This document shows, in pieces, positions 44,746-56,715 of a DNA stretch of 64,000 nucleotides; the stretch's first letter is position 1; each line of letters opens with the position of its first letter. The notes beneath the pieces are model-generated. The model was not told where the DNA came from. It did not search any database and saw only the letters and a program-made list of their open reading frames with translations. The translations under genes and the position numbers were made by a program. Origin of the DNA: Jaapia argillacea MUCL 33604 (taxonomy: Eukaryota; Basidiomycota; Agaricomycetes; Jaapiales; Jaapiaceae); the NCBI GenBank assembly GCA_000697665.1, contig KL197731.1, forward strand, positions 26,311-90,310, read 5' to 3'.

Positions 44746-46089
44746 TTAACCCGCCAGCTTGGCATCCCCAAAAGACTCATACGGACGTGGGAACGACCTA
44801 TAAAGCTCCCTACCACCCGTCCCGAGTCCCCCTTGTCCCCCTTTTTCTTGAACTACGAGCGGGGGCTGCGTATACGAAGGCGCAGGAGATGAAGGAGATG
44901 GAGATGGGGGAGGAACGAAGAGAGGGATCGGTGTTTGAGATGGTTGTAAGTATGAAGGAGAAGGAGAAGGTTGTATGGATGAAGGAGAAGTAGGGATTTG
45001 TGAAAGTGGTCTAGAAATCGTCGATTGAGAAACACTTGGCAGCCTCTCCACGCTAGTATCGAGGGTGGTGTATCTCGTCGTTCGCATTGATGATGATGTC
45101 GTGGCCGAACCTGAATGAGATGACTCGGATTCGTGGATCATTGGGAGGCCTCCGTACTGCGGTGGGAAAACCTGTCGAGGGGAAGTTTGTGCGGAGGGCG
45201 TTGGTGGGGAGGGAGCTGAGCCTTGCAGACGAGTTGTGGTTGTGGATAAGATGGATGTAGCTAAGGGTTTATTGTCTGGTCTAATATCCATGATGCGTTT
45301 CCCTCCCTCGCCAATGATCTAAACCACCGTTAGACCGTTTGTATACAACGACAGTGTTGGTGTGGGGGGGGAGGCAAACAAAAGACATACCACCCCCATC
45401 CTCGCACATTCCCCCAACCCAATAAAAACAGCGTCCATCCAAACTCGCATCTTCCTCCCTCTCACAGCCCGCACCATCGCTTCCTCCGCTCTAGCCTTCT
45501 CCTCTAAACACACGACTTCTTGTACAGCTTTTTCCACCTTTCCTTCCTCAGCCCGGCATTTCTTCTTCGACTTCTGTTTTTTGGATAGTTTGTGTTTTGC
45601 CAGGTCTGCTTTTTGGGAGGCTGAGCGGTGGAGAGCTTTGAGGTCGGTTAGGTGTTTGGAGTCTTCTGATATTGAGGAAATTGGATCGGCGATTTTTTTG
45701 ATTGGGGAGGAGGCGAGGAGGAACGATGCGGAGTAGTGGTCTAGGAGGGTTGAATAGGGGTGGAAGTCGTCCTGAGGGACTTGGGATCAGTAATGACCTT
45801 CGGATATGAGAAGGGAAGGGAAGTCATAACGTACTTGACCACCTCCGTCAAAGTCATTCGCTCCTCCCCGGTCTTTTATGAGGTCGGAGGCAGCAGAGAA
45901 AGCGAAGCTCAATCTTTCCAAACTACGATGTTCTATCGTCAATCGCGAAAACATGCAACATTGCCGACATGAGTGGAGAATTGCTTACCAGACAGCAATG
46001 GATCCCTGTCCATACAAAAGTGCTGCAGCACTATCCTTCGTCGTATCGCTTGCAGCGAACGTGGTAGGTGAATCTGTTACTGAAGGCAT
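44746..46089 (-). CDS. Pil1-like eisosome/BAR-domain protein P5 (short tail)
   Basis: Four exons (45989-46089, 45835-45922, 45391-45771, 44746-45318), 380 residues. Exon 3 is again 381 nt; exon 2 is 88 nt rather than 82. The Pil1-like core has YSTLLDHYSASFLL, HLTDLKALHRSASQK, VRAVRGRKMRVWMDAVF, then IIGEGGKRIMDI. The central helix is very rich in Lys, Glu and Ala (KKQKSKKKCRAEEG). The dimer-forming segment is present, but the DAESAL-type element after exon 3 is missing, so the core is shortened. The Pro/Ser-rich tail has YGGLPMIHESES and ELYRSFPRPYES, matching P4. It lies between the two hydrophobin duplicons. TATA box at 46148. Confidence 0.75.
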
Positions 46090-46147
46090 TGAACTGGCCT
46101 CGTCTGGTCAGTCTTGGATAAAGAGAGAAAGCAGGGAAAGCGGTGGT

Positions 46148-46156
46148 CCTTTATAC
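46148..46156 (-). promoter_or_regulatory. TATA box of P5
   Basis: The minus strand reads GTATAAAGG, 59-67 bp before the ATG at 46089, directly preceded by TGAC (TGACGTATAAAGG), a CRE-like half site. Confidence 0.55.
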
Positions 46157-47529
46157 GTCACATGAAACCGAGCTACCGAGGAGCGGTGCTGTTAGTACGG
46201 ATTCAACCATGTAGGCTCCGGCTCTCTGCTGTGCCACCCACCCGATCCATACAATAACGGCCGTTGCAAACGCCGTAGACTGGCTAGCGTGTTTGGCGGG
46301 CGCTTAAGTTCATATTGTGGGCTATAGAGCGGTGGGGCGTCGATCAGCTGAAAGGGGAGGGCGTAGTTATTGTGGAAGCACATCATCAGCAAAACTACAA
46401 ATTCTTTCGAGTTTGCTGGGACTTGGTCTGACTTGACAACTTGACCCAAGTTGCGCCAAGTATGAAATCCGTGGCAGGACTAAGAAGGCGGCATTTTGGC
46501 AAGTAGTGGCCAGTTGTTTGCGAGTTCCACCAATGACCAGAATCGACCACAAAGTCGTCTCATTCGTGCGACGATCTACATTCCTGTTAACATAGTGCGA
46601 ACGGACAGCGTCAGTTGAGGAGATAGCAATCTATCAAGAAAGACGTGGAATAACTGGACACTGCGATTACTGTCTGATCAGGCCTGTGGCCTCCCTGGTC
46701 AGCTTGACAATTCGCCAGGGGATGGTTCAGGAGAATCACACCCACAAACAGCCAACTTGAAATCATGAGTAGATCTCACCTGCATACCTGATTTTAATGA
46801 GAGCAGACGTCGTGCCTCAACGACCTTGTAACAGCCTGCTCCTTCACCATGGGTGACCTGCCGAGATTTAGTCGCTGCACATCCCTCCAAACCCAGACAA
46901 ATCACTGAGTGCCTATGCTGTTGCTTCAATAGTCGAAATATCGATGTCGGCCCAGCGATGCATGAAGAGCCGTCGGGTGGCATAGTGACCTAGACCGCAT
47001 CACGATATCTTCGGGGTGAAGTACGTCACGCATCACATCATATGAATGGTGAGTATTGGTGTTTCGAGAGGAAGGAATGGTACACGTTTGATTCCGAACG
47101 AAGTATACAACCCAGGGAAGGCAGGGGATCGGGAGCAGACAGTTCATTAAAGTATAGCATGAAGATTCGGAGAATAGATTATTGCCCAGGTAGGACTCAG
47201 TGAATCAGAAGAGCAAGACCAACGAAACATTGTCTTGCAGGAGACGATGGGGACGTCGGGAGGTGCACAAGTATCTGGTGTGAAAATGCAAGCGAATTTA
47301 GATGCAGAAAGATCGCCAATGACGAACGGAGCAGAAAGCGATAAGGATTGCGAAAAGAGGCGAAACAGTGGAGGGTTAATCGGTTCCACGAGCCGTCAGG
47401 CTCAGAGCGGGACGAGGTTGCGAGGTGGGGGTAAATTGTGAAGTCCGATGGTCACGTGGGTGTTGATACTTTCGGCAATCGGCTTCAACTTGCAAAGATC
47501 TGCACAATGTTCTGTAGGTGCTGGAGTGA
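46157..47529. other. Intergenic between P5 and the second hydrophobin duplicon
   Basis: Several open frames under 100 codons on both strands, none with a recognisable domain. No repeat or RNA gene was identified. Confidence 0.45.
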
Positions 47530-47710
47530 ACGATGCACGTCCGGTGTCTTCGATATCCGTCGATAGCAGGGGCAACTTCGCACACGGTCGTGAACATGCT
47601 TTCAATAGTCAAAATCTTTCCAATCACACCACATTTTCTCGAACAAGCTTTATTACAAAAACCCTCAACCAAAATCCTAGGACTACTATTTCTCCCTAAC
47701 CACCACACCT

Positions 47711-48159
47711 GCTTAGAGGGTAACGGGGACGCAGCCAATGGAGATAAGACCGCCTGCGAGAGGGATGCGTGAATATCAACGAAAACAACGGAAGTGTCAC
47801 GAAAGGGAATATACCATGGGAGTTATCGGTGCAGCATACAGGCGAAGCAGAGCTACGAGCAAAATGAGTGGATGACTCCCGACTCTCAAATTTGAAGGGA
47901 CTTACCAAGAGGAGCCAGAGCCGACACCGATGGCGGTGATAGGCGAGCAAGTCAAGCCAACTTCAGTAGTGAGATCCTGGAGGACGATGCCAAGTAGCGC
48001 GAGGATACCGGCAGCGGCGGGGTCGCTGGCGGTCTCAACGGTGTTGCAGCACTGGATGGGACCAGTGGTACAATCGCTGGCTGGGATTGGGGTAGTGTCC
48101 CAAGCAGCAGTGGCGACAGCAAGGATGGAGAGAGTGGTGAAGGTGGCGAGTTTGAACAT
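47711..48159 (-). CDS. Class I hydrophobin, copy 2
   Basis: Three exons (47906-48159, 47815-47852, 47711-47751) encode 110 residues with the same signal peptide and eight-cysteine pattern as copy 1. The only protein change I can see is Ser to Thr after the second cysteine pair (VCCTDNSHG). The start at 48159 is preferred over an upstream in-frame ATG because the signal peptide begins there and a TATA box lies 70-80 bp upstream. Both copies look functional, so gene dosage or separate regulation is possible. Confidence 0.95.
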
Positions 48160-48229
48160 TGTTGGTTTGTTTGGTGGGACGTACAGATGGATGTCTGAGC
48201 GATGGAGTTTGGAGGACTGGATATGAGGG

Positions 48230-48238
48230 TTTTTATAG
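48230..48238 (-). promoter_or_regulatory. TATA box of hydrophobin 2
   Basis: The minus strand reads CTATAAAAA, 71-79 bp before the ATG at 48159. Confidence 0.65.
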
Positions 48239-48770
48239 GATTTCTGCACCGGAGGTTAGTGAGTTATTCGGCCCCCTGATGACGGTCAAGGAGTCCATCG
48301 TTGCTGATGGCTTGCATATTGTTGACAGGTACTGAGAAAATGTCAGCAGAGAAATCGACTGCAGAGTTTCATCAAGGGTGCAGAGCATAGTCGTCAGGGA
48401 CGACAACAAGAACATTGCAAGTCAAAGTGGAGTGCTTGGGAAACATTCGGGGACATCTGATCCGAGGAACGAGGTAGATAAGGTGTGAGAGCGTAGACAG
48501 AACTCTGGTGTCCGCCTAGTAAGCGCCCAGCACGGAGGCCGCGAGACGGCCCATGATGTCGATGAATGCCAGTAGCTTGGCCGACGGTCGGTGGGTGGCC
48601 AGGAGAGTTGGTGGTGTGGAGGAACAAATGCTATCGGCTTTTGCCGAGACTGGTTGGGTCGGTCCAAGTTCAAGTTGTACAGTACCACCACACATACACG
48701 AACATCTCAAGCTCGGCACAGGACTCCAGAAGAAGGTTTTACCTTCCTCCTCCCTCCATTCTGTGTCCAG

Positions 48771-49140
48771 TTTGTGTCACCATGGGTGCAACTAGTATTC
48801 TCGAACTCGCTAAACAAGGCCATATGTATTCGGTTACACGCTTACGTGCCTGATCCTATCCACGACGAATGCTGTGAGTTCATTGTTCTCTTTCACACCG
48901 AGTGGAGTGACCGGTGGTATACTGAAGGAATGATGTCGGCTTCGCTGAGTTTCTGTCAGTATGTCCCGTTTGTGTCACCCTGGGTGGAGCTAGTATTCTC
49001 GGACTCGCTAAACAAGGCCATATGTGTTCGGTTACCCTATCCACGACGAATATTGTGAGTTCATTGTTCTCTTTCACACCGAGTGGAGTGAGCGGTGGTA
49101 TACCGAAGGAATGATGTCGGTTTCCCTGAGTTTCTGTCAG
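48771..49140. repeat. Tandem duplication of about 180 bp inside the right duplicon
   Basis: 48771-48959 and 48969-49140 share long identical stretches, for example GAGTTCATTGTTCTCTTTCA and GTTTCTGTCAG, with a small deletion in the second unit. The left duplicon (about 42080-42270) has a single copy. Confidence 0.8.
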
Positions 49141-49320
49141 CCTTTTACGACCAAATGCCGTGAGCAGATCACAACTTCGTCGCCATTTCTCTCCGCGAGA
49201 CCTCTGCCATCGTCATCGTTGTCCCTCGTCTGTCAATCACCACGCTGAACCGTGAAACATGTTCCGATTTATTCATCTCATCGACCCAGATGACCTTATT
49301 GGAAAGATTTCATCACACTA

Positions 49321-50017
49321 GTGAGTGGCCTCACCCTTCATCTTTTTTTTTGGGGGGAATTCGGCGCACTTCCCCCTCCAACAACGCCCTATTCCATCCG
49401 CGCAAGCCCTGGTCGTCGTGTCGAATTCCAGGATCTCCCAGACTATGTTGACAAGATCAACTTGAAGCACATACCTCGTCCTAGATATCCTGATCTCAGC
49501 GCTTGATTGTTCTTGAGAAGGCTATATGCTCCCTTCTCAAGAACCATTAAACATCGTCTCCCTTCCTATCACTACCACTCTCGTGCTTTTGGAAGCCACA
49601 CTCTTGTTTTATCTCGTTTTATCAGTATGGCTTACTTAAACTTGTCCCGTCTTGTAAATTTTACTTTGATTGGGTGCAAGACGTTGATGAAAACATGGTT
49701 GCCTGGTTTTCTAACCTCGAACGGTTCGCCGGGTCCCTCTCCCTTCCCGCTTTGAAGAAACTGACAGGTTTGAAATCATGGCCCTTCAACGTCATTCCTG
49801 CGTCTCAAAGTACCCGACCGACCTTGACTTTATGACCGGTTCCGCACCGCCTCTCACAAGGGTGATCGATGAAACCTATAAAGTCCCTCTCACACCACCC
49901 CCGACCTTCATCGAATCAACATACCTTCCAACCTCTCCCTTCTTAGGTATCCTCGCTGTCATCGACACTCCGACTCCCAATTTGCACACATGAGCCAGCC
50001 CATGCAGCAGGTAGTAT
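49321..50017. other. Duplicon interior, no supported gene
   Basis: Small plus-strand frames occur, some Pro-rich, with no domain. The region separates the tandem repeat from the hydrophobin relic. Confidence 0.4.
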
Positions 50018-50390
50018 CAGCAAGAAACTCGGCATCGTGATCCGGGCTGAAGTGGGTTGCTTGTTCACCGGTGTGTCGGCTTTGGGTCTTCTTGGCTTGA
50101 GGAGAGAGAGAGAGCGAGAGAGATGGGGACGACACCTTCTAGAACTTTGACTCGACTTTGCCTTTTGGCTATGCTTCTCCTGTTTGCCGCACCGATAACC
50201 ATGAAGTACTTATGGTCACCTCTCGTGGTGGAGCAGACGATGAGGTAAGTAAGGAGGCGGCTTCACCAGGGAGAGTTCATGTCAAGTACTTATGGTCACT
50301 CTCCAAACCCGGGTTCTCTCTTCGTCTCGTGGTAGTATTGGCGTCTTTATTGTATAGGTCCATTGGCTGTCTCCCCCATACTCTTTGGTG
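50018..50390 (+). pseudogene. Second hydrophobin relic on the plus strand
   Basis: Frames read KKLGIVIRAEVGCL with TGVSALGLLG (50024-50100), then GYASPVCRTDNHE (50166-50204), where the intact gene has SASPVCCSDNSHG, and later SIGCLP (about 50360-50377). The cysteine pair is reduced and the parts are out of frame. This is the counterpart of the relic at 42573-42890. Confidence 0.65.
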
Positions 50391-50631
50391 TTTTAGTTGT
50401 TCGTTTCACACCGAAACCCAAGGGTGTTCGGAGTTGGATATATTATGCTGGCAGCCACACGGCCTTCCCACCGTGACAGTGGCTTGACCACCGTTTTCTC
50501 GTCCATCCTCTTGATTCCTTGTTGTTTAAATCGGAGGAAATGCTATTCGTGTTTTAAGGCTTCCTAGCTACAACCGTTGGACTTAAGAGAAACAGTGCAA
50601 CGGTGATTGACATACAAGAGCGAAAAATGGC

Positions 50632-50683
50632 ACAAGCCCCTTCTCCGAAGGATTGCCCACACGTGGGCACGGAGAGGGCTTGC
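50632..50683. repeat. Compound hairpin
   Basis: CAAGCCCCTTCTCCG pairs imperfectly with CGGAGAGGGCTTG, and within it TGCCCAC pairs exactly with GTGGGCA across a two-base loop. No neighbouring gene explains it. Confidence 0.55.
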
Positions 50684-51230
50684 ACCGAACCTAATCCACA
50701 GTACCAGATCGAACATGGGGACTACCAGCTAGGTCGTTATGAGTAGTCAATAAGGGAATAAGCTGGTGCGAGACTTCGAAGGGTCTGTTTGTGCGAGCAG
50801 TCAACTCCGGTCCAGGTCAACAGGGGAAGCGGATAATAGTAAAAACGGCGAATAAAGGGCGAAGCAGCAACGAAACCGTGGAAACCACGCATGGTTCAAT
50901 GGTCGGCAGAGTTCAACTTGACGGGGAAAAATTGGTATGGGACCGAACTTGGATGGCGCGAGTTCAGCGAGCCTCCAACAGATTCTGCGAAGACATCGTA
51001 GGAGATGTCGTGGAGAATGGTGTTGTCGGTAGCGCGAGCTGATTGTCGTGGAAGTGCGGCGAAAGTGCTGATTCCACGAATCGGGAGTTGGTGATGGCCG
51101 TTGCCCCTTCTGAGCCGAATTATCGCAACCACGTTTGGTATCCAAACCGAAGTGGTTGATAGAGTCATCCTGAAGGTTTGGGAAGCAGCAGAAACTGGCC
51201 TGACAAGTTGAAAGCCAGCAACGACCCAGT

Positions 51231-53149
51231 TCATCGCGTTTCCAACGACAATCGATTAACTCCAGATACGATACTCCTCCGTTCATATCTCCTGCTCAAC
51301 GATCGATGCGCAGACGTGGACGAAGGGCCTCCAAAATCGACCGAAACAAACTCCTCCGTGGCCGATAAGGCAGAGCGGTTCGACAAAGCAACATCTTCCG
51401 AGGTTCGTCTTATATGGGATGAGAATGGAGAGACGTTGCTTCGAGTCGAGGAGGTACGTTTGTGCGAAGGGCGGAGGGTAGACTCTATGAGTTGGGCTGA
51501 TTCTCTATGAGGTGGTGTATCTGATTTCGGCGGAGGACGATATCCAGATTTCGTGCGATGTGGATGGAGTGGACTGGGTGGACCCTGCGAAGAGAAAACC
51601 GTAACATGTCCTCTCGATTCAATCATGGGTGTGGGACTCTGTTTCTGCACCGGCGCATCAGCCTGAGGTACGACACGACTCACAGCCTTCGTCCTAGGAG
51701 TCTGGGTTGATCTCGAGGTCCCTTGTGGGGTTGGGACATTACGCGTGGCGTCGCCCATGGATGATGACCGAGGTCGAGGAGTGCCAGGGCGTGGAGATGG
51801 ATGATCGGGATGAGAAGACGACGCCGACGGTGTTTGGACTAAATCCCCACTCCGAGTTCGACTTCGAGTTGTAGGAAAAGGATGTGTGTTACTTCGTGTA
51901 AGTTTCGAAGGAGTCGCAGGAGGTTCGATAACGGTAGGACGTAGATCGGGAAAATGGCGAGTGGGTTGAGCTGGATTGACCGGGATTGGTTGGTGAACCT
52001 GTGGGAGGGCTTTATTATGCAGAACTTCAGGATTGTGCAATGTCGGAATAGGATGAACGATAACTGGAGGCGGGGTGGAATGAGAATGATTGGCCGAAAC
52101 AGTGGGTTGTGTGATAATAGATGAAGCCGAGGAGGGGGGACGGGGAACGGGAACCATCTGCGCGATCGGAGGCGCCGATGAAGAAGGCAGTACAACAACC
52201 AAAGGTTCCGGGATCAGAGAACCGGGGGTAGGGTAAACGTCAAAACCTGGCTTGGGATACTGCTTGAACAAGACCTCAACGCCTAAATCTTGTACAGCTT
52301 GGTGAATGTGCGCTTGTATCCTGGCGTGTTTCAAATCTACCATGGGTTGGTCAACCGCCGATATGTTGATCTCGTCCACAATTCCTTGTCCGTGCCGAGC
52401 GATTACCTGTAAAACAGGAGGGCTAGAGGGTAAGAGGTATCCACGAAATACAATGCGGGTACGAACCTGAGCGACACCCGCCCATTTTGTTACCTCCGGA
52501 AACAAAACCCCCGACAACCACTCCCTCACATTCCTCCTCTTCATCTCCTCCACCCTTCTCTTAACCTGCCCAATCAAATTCACCACATCATCAATATCCC
52601 CTTTCAACTGATCCAACGCCTCTCTCTGAGAATCAAAATTCTTTTGACCCAAGACATGAGTCAACTTATCCTCTGCTGATTCCTTCTTCGCCAATAGTGA
52701 TTTATGCCGATGTTTGAGATCGCGTAGGGAGGTTTCCTCTATTCGGATAGATCTGATGTTTTCACGGATGACGGGAAGGTACGCGTGAAGTCTGTTAAGA
52801 GGTGACGCAACCAACGAAAACAGTTGATCCAACGCATGAAGAGACGCCTATGACATTGGCCCATATCGTCAAGTAGATTCGAAAGAACAAAAGATTCACA
52901 AGCCCCAACTCACCTTCACATCCTCATCTTCATTATAACTCCAATACCGCAAAGCTTTAACAGCCCTATCAACATCCCTTCCAACCTTGTCAACCCTGTC
53001 CTGTCAACTAAGCGGAACGACCCGACCGAGTAACAACAGACGACGCACGAATCAATGAAAGACCCAAGAGCGTTACTGAAATCTTGCAAATGATCCCTCG
53101 GGCCTCCTAGCGGTGAGTTCCAAGAGATCTTGGTTCCACTCTTGAACAT
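51231..53149 (-). CDS. Pil1-like eisosome/BAR-domain protein P6
   Basis: Four exons (53049-53149, 52914-52995, 52467-52847, 51231-52406), 579 residues. Exons 2 and 3 are exactly 82 and 381 nt. The core reads LQDFSNALGSFIDS, VKALRYWSYNEDEDVK, LFSLVASPLNRLHAYL, RRVEEMKRRNVREWL, then VIARHGQGIVDEI. It is more diverged: the exon 3 end has VLFPEVTKWAGVAQ in place of the usual GxLxECSxKG. The tail of nearly 390 residues is Pro/Ser/Thr-rich with basic patches, probably disordered. An upstream in-frame ATG at 53182 would add eleven residues. The family role, membrane-furrow scaffolding, is inferred from the core. Confidence 0.75.
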
Positions 53150-53182
53150 CGCGAGAGTCGGGTTGGTGGATGTGGAATACAA

Positions 53183-53695
53183 AGCGACACGCAGTGAACA
53201 TTTAGTAATCTGCCGTAGGCATAAGAGGTCAAGAGACAGAGCCAGACGCTCGAGAATCCATCCCCGCGAACGTTGTTGCCTCTCTCGCGTGCAATTGGAT
53301 GTGCGTACGGGGAACGGGCTGGTATGGCGTAGACTGGATTGTCAACCCATCAGCGAGTCGGAAAGGCGAGGTGAGGTTCCTCTGAGTATGATACTTGTCG
53401 AAACCAAGTCGAATTCCGCCAGAGGGATCGTGTGGGCGCGGTGAGTCGAACGACAAACCCGGGCGACAACAGAGAACGAAAACCAAGGTATATCATTATC
53501 GTACGTATCACAAGAGACAAGCAACATGTAAAAAGACAAGAACATGTAAAAAGACAAAAATGCGAATCCAAAGATACAGCACCTAAGAATACACTAAAGC
53601 AGTGTACACACTTCCCTTTCCCCCCCAACCTATCACCTCCTTTTCTCAAACCCCTCCCCTCCCCTCCCTCCTCCTGACCGCTCCCCAACACCAAA
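53183..53695. other. P6 upstream and P7 3' flank
   Basis: No gene supported. A near-tandem AAAAGACAAGAACATGT repeat occurs at about 53530-53560 and a C-rich run near 53620-53690. Confidence 0.45.
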
Positions 53696-56600
53696 TCACC
53701 TCAAACCCTCCAAATTACTAACAAACCTCCCCTGCCCATACCCTCCCCCTCCCCCTCCTTCCTCCCCGTCCTTCCCAACCCCCTCAACATAAGCACTCAA
53801 ATAATCAAACTGTTCATCCAACCCTTCCCTCCCAGTCCCCTCTCCCTGTGGAATCGCAGGCGCCACACCCTGCGGGATCCCAGGTAACGGACCCCCTCCA
53901 CCTCTCCCACCCCTAACAGGATCAACAGCCGAAACACTCGAAGTCCTCTTCGTAAAACTCAACGGGCTCGTATCAGCCGGTAACCCACCAGGTAACGAAG
54001 GTAGGCCACCAGGTAAAGGCGGTGATGCTCCACTAGGTAACGGTGGTAACGTCCCACCTCCCATCGACGGCACCCCACCACCGATAGGAGGTTGAGGCTG
54101 ACTAGGACTCCTCCTCTTAAACGCAGCAGCACTAATCGTCCTAACCCCTCCCCCAGCCCCAGCCCCAGCCCCAGCCCCCCCAGCCCCTCCCCCAACCCCA
54201 AGCGAACCAGCACTCCCACTAGGATACTCCAACGGAGTCGAATAATTCGACATCGAACCATGACTCGGTAAACTCAACATCGGCGGCGGCGGCGGTAATC
54301 GAGGTGAATTAGAGAGGGAGATTGGCGAGCTTGATGTCGGAGATTCTTGAGTTTGAGTTTGCGATTGGGTCGGGATCGGGATCGATGTTGATATAGCAGG
54401 GGGCACAGCAAACGGAGGTACAGGAGGCGAAAGTGGCGACAATCCTTGACCTTGTTGCCCACCACCTGCATTCAAAGAATCAAGTTCCCTCCTAACATCC
54501 CTAGCAGCAGCAGCGTTCAAACTATGTTCATCCATCGGTGGTGATGTTTCTTGCAGGGGAGGTGGCTGTTGTTCAAATGGCGAAGGTAATCGCTGTTGTT
54601 GCTCAATAGGCGAAGCCACTCGCTGTTCATCTACCAAAACCACAAAACCCATCAGCCCAATGCCAAACAAAAAAAGAAGGAAAGACGAACCCCGTGCACC
54701 CTCCCCACCATACCCTCCACCCTCATACCCTCCACCTTCATACCCGCCTTCATACCCTTCATACCCACCCTGCTCATACCCTTCATACCCACCCTGATAC
54801 CCCCCACCCCTCTCCCTCTCCCTCTCCTCCAAAACAGCCCCAACATCCGTATCACTCCTCCCCGTAAACCTCACATGTCTCCCCCCTCCATGCCCCCCAT
54901 CCGCACCACCCCCATCCCCTCCATACCCCCCATCCTCCATCCCATACCCATCCCCCCCAGACATATAAGCCAACCCCTCCTCCCCCTCTCCCCTCGAATG
55001 CCGATAACCCTGCTCGACCCCTCCCCTCTCCACCCCTCCATCATCAAATGAAGTGGGGACGTAACCAGCCCCTGGTGTGTAGCCTTGTGGGTATTGACTC
55101 CCCCCTGCCACTTGTCCCTGCCCGCCCTTTCCACCGGCACCGGAACCTGCGGCAACCCCATCTCCAAGTCCATCCTCCCCAAGTCCATGCCCATAACTAG
55201 GAGGAGCCTCAAACGAACTCCTAATCTCCTCCCCCCCTTCCTCAGACCTCCTCCCACCCTCACTCCTCCTCAAACTCGAAACCTGACTCAACCTCCCTCC
55301 ACTCCTAACATTCAAAGGCAAACTACCAAACTGTCCACCTTGTTGTGTGCTAATCGGACTCCCATCGTACCCCCCTACCCCGCCTAACCCACCAACCCCA
55401 CCCAAACCCCCATAAGTCCTAGCCCTCTCCCCTCCACCAACACCCATCTCATCCACCCCACCCGCACCAACCCCATAATCACCCAAACCAAGAGGCGAAC
55501 CCGTATCGATTGGTTGGAGTGAGAAGTTCGACGTTCGGTCCATCCCTCCCGTGTAATTAGGTCCTGTCGGTCCAGGAGCAGCGTAGTTGGGCACAGGAAC
55601 GCGTGAAGCCGACACGAGTGAAGTCTGTGATGCGTCAGAAGTGATTTGTGTTGGGGGACGGGGGAATGGGTATGAAGGTGATGTTGGAGTTTGAGTTTGG
55701 GTGTTATCTGAGGGGAACGCTCCGTATTCCCGATTGACGCCTATATCGCAATGACATCAAGATCACGATTAGTGTTTGGGAAGAAGGGCGACTAGGTCTT
55801 GGGGGGAGGCGCTCACCTGGTTTTATGGCGGGGTCAAAAGTGACTTGATGAATGTTTCGTTCAGCTTCTGCTAATAAAGGACGAGTTTGCGTGTGTCCTG
55901 CGTAAAAGGCTCTTGGGAGACCTGGTTGGGTTGGTTCGAGGGGTACGGAGAGTAGGATTTGTTTGCCAAAGGATGATATAATCTGCACACGATTCAATCA
56001 CCACTTTGATTTTAGAAACGAAAGGACTCACCAAACCCTTCTCACAAAGCTCCTCCAAGCCCCCAAAAAACACCCCCATAAACAACCCCACCTGCACCCT
56101 CTTAAAATCCCCAAGCGCAGCTTCCTCAACCATAATCTCCCCATCCATCTCCCTAATCTCATCTCTCAACTTATTCAACATTTCCATCTGACTCGTAATG
56201 TTCTTATGCTCTGGACTCATCTTGTGTAGTTTCTTTTCTGCTGCGTCTGCTTTGGAGAGGGTTGATTTGCGGTTGCGTTTGAGAGTGTCGAGGGATTCTT
56301 CGCGGGATCGGATGGATTTGAGGTGGTTGCGGATGGATTGGGTGTGGGAAGAGAAGGATTGGAGGGAGGTTGAGTAGTGGGCTTGGAGGATTGAGGATGC
56401 TGTTAGGACGTCCTGGGTGCTGCGTTAGGCGAGTGCAATGGAAGGATGCGATAAGGACCCACCCCGAGATCTTCACCCTCGCCTGTCCCCCAATGTTTCA
56501 ACGCCTCACTCGCTTTGGTAAAATCTGCGCTCAACCTATCCAGTCTACAACACCAAACCGTCAAAGACAGGCGCAGCATGAGCAAGGCGGACATACGAAT

Positions 56601-56715
56601 TGAGGACGGCTTTCTCAGCAATGATGAGATCCTGGAGTGGTCTGAGGTCTTTGTTGCCACCAAAGGACGGGATGGTCGAGTTGTGTGCTATTCGCGCTGC
56701 AGCTGTTTTGAACAT
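53696..56715 (-). CDS. Pil1-like eisosome/BAR-domain protein P7 with a glycine-rich tail
   Basis: Six exons (56597-56715, 56463-56544, 56032-56412, 55817-55982, 54691-55740, 53696-54630), 910 residues. It has the clearest Pil1 core of the set: LQDLIIAEKAVLNSL, SEALKHWGTGEGED, HYSTSLQSFSSHTQSIRNH, SREESLDTLKRNRKS, KADAAEKKLHKM, VEEAALGDFKRVQVG, IISSFGKQILLSVP, AFYAGHTQTRPLLAEAERN. Exons 2 and 3 are 82 and 381 nt. The tail is unusually Gly/Tyr-rich (repeats of the GYEGGGYEG type around 54700-54800), followed by Pro/Ser-rich sequence. Intron 5 (54631-54690) is 60 nt and in frame; unspliced, it would add a false transmembrane-like stretch. The strong G/C strand bias of 53700-55500 comes from this tail. 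Confidence 0.83.

Larger units (their letters stand above)
47530..51120. repeat. Hydrophobin duplicon, right copy
   Basis: Mate of 40780-43620. It is longer because of a tandem duplication (48771-49140) and extra sequence around 49320-50600. Identity is very high over the hydrophobin gene and declines towards the right end. Confidence 0.75.

Noticed and set aside
50101-50130. GA-rich tract as a functional element
   Set aside because: A short impure dinucleotide repeat, common and without context.
54596-55051. 151-codon Pro/Ile-rich plus-strand frame
   Set aside because: It is the antisense shadow of the Gly-rich P7 tail.
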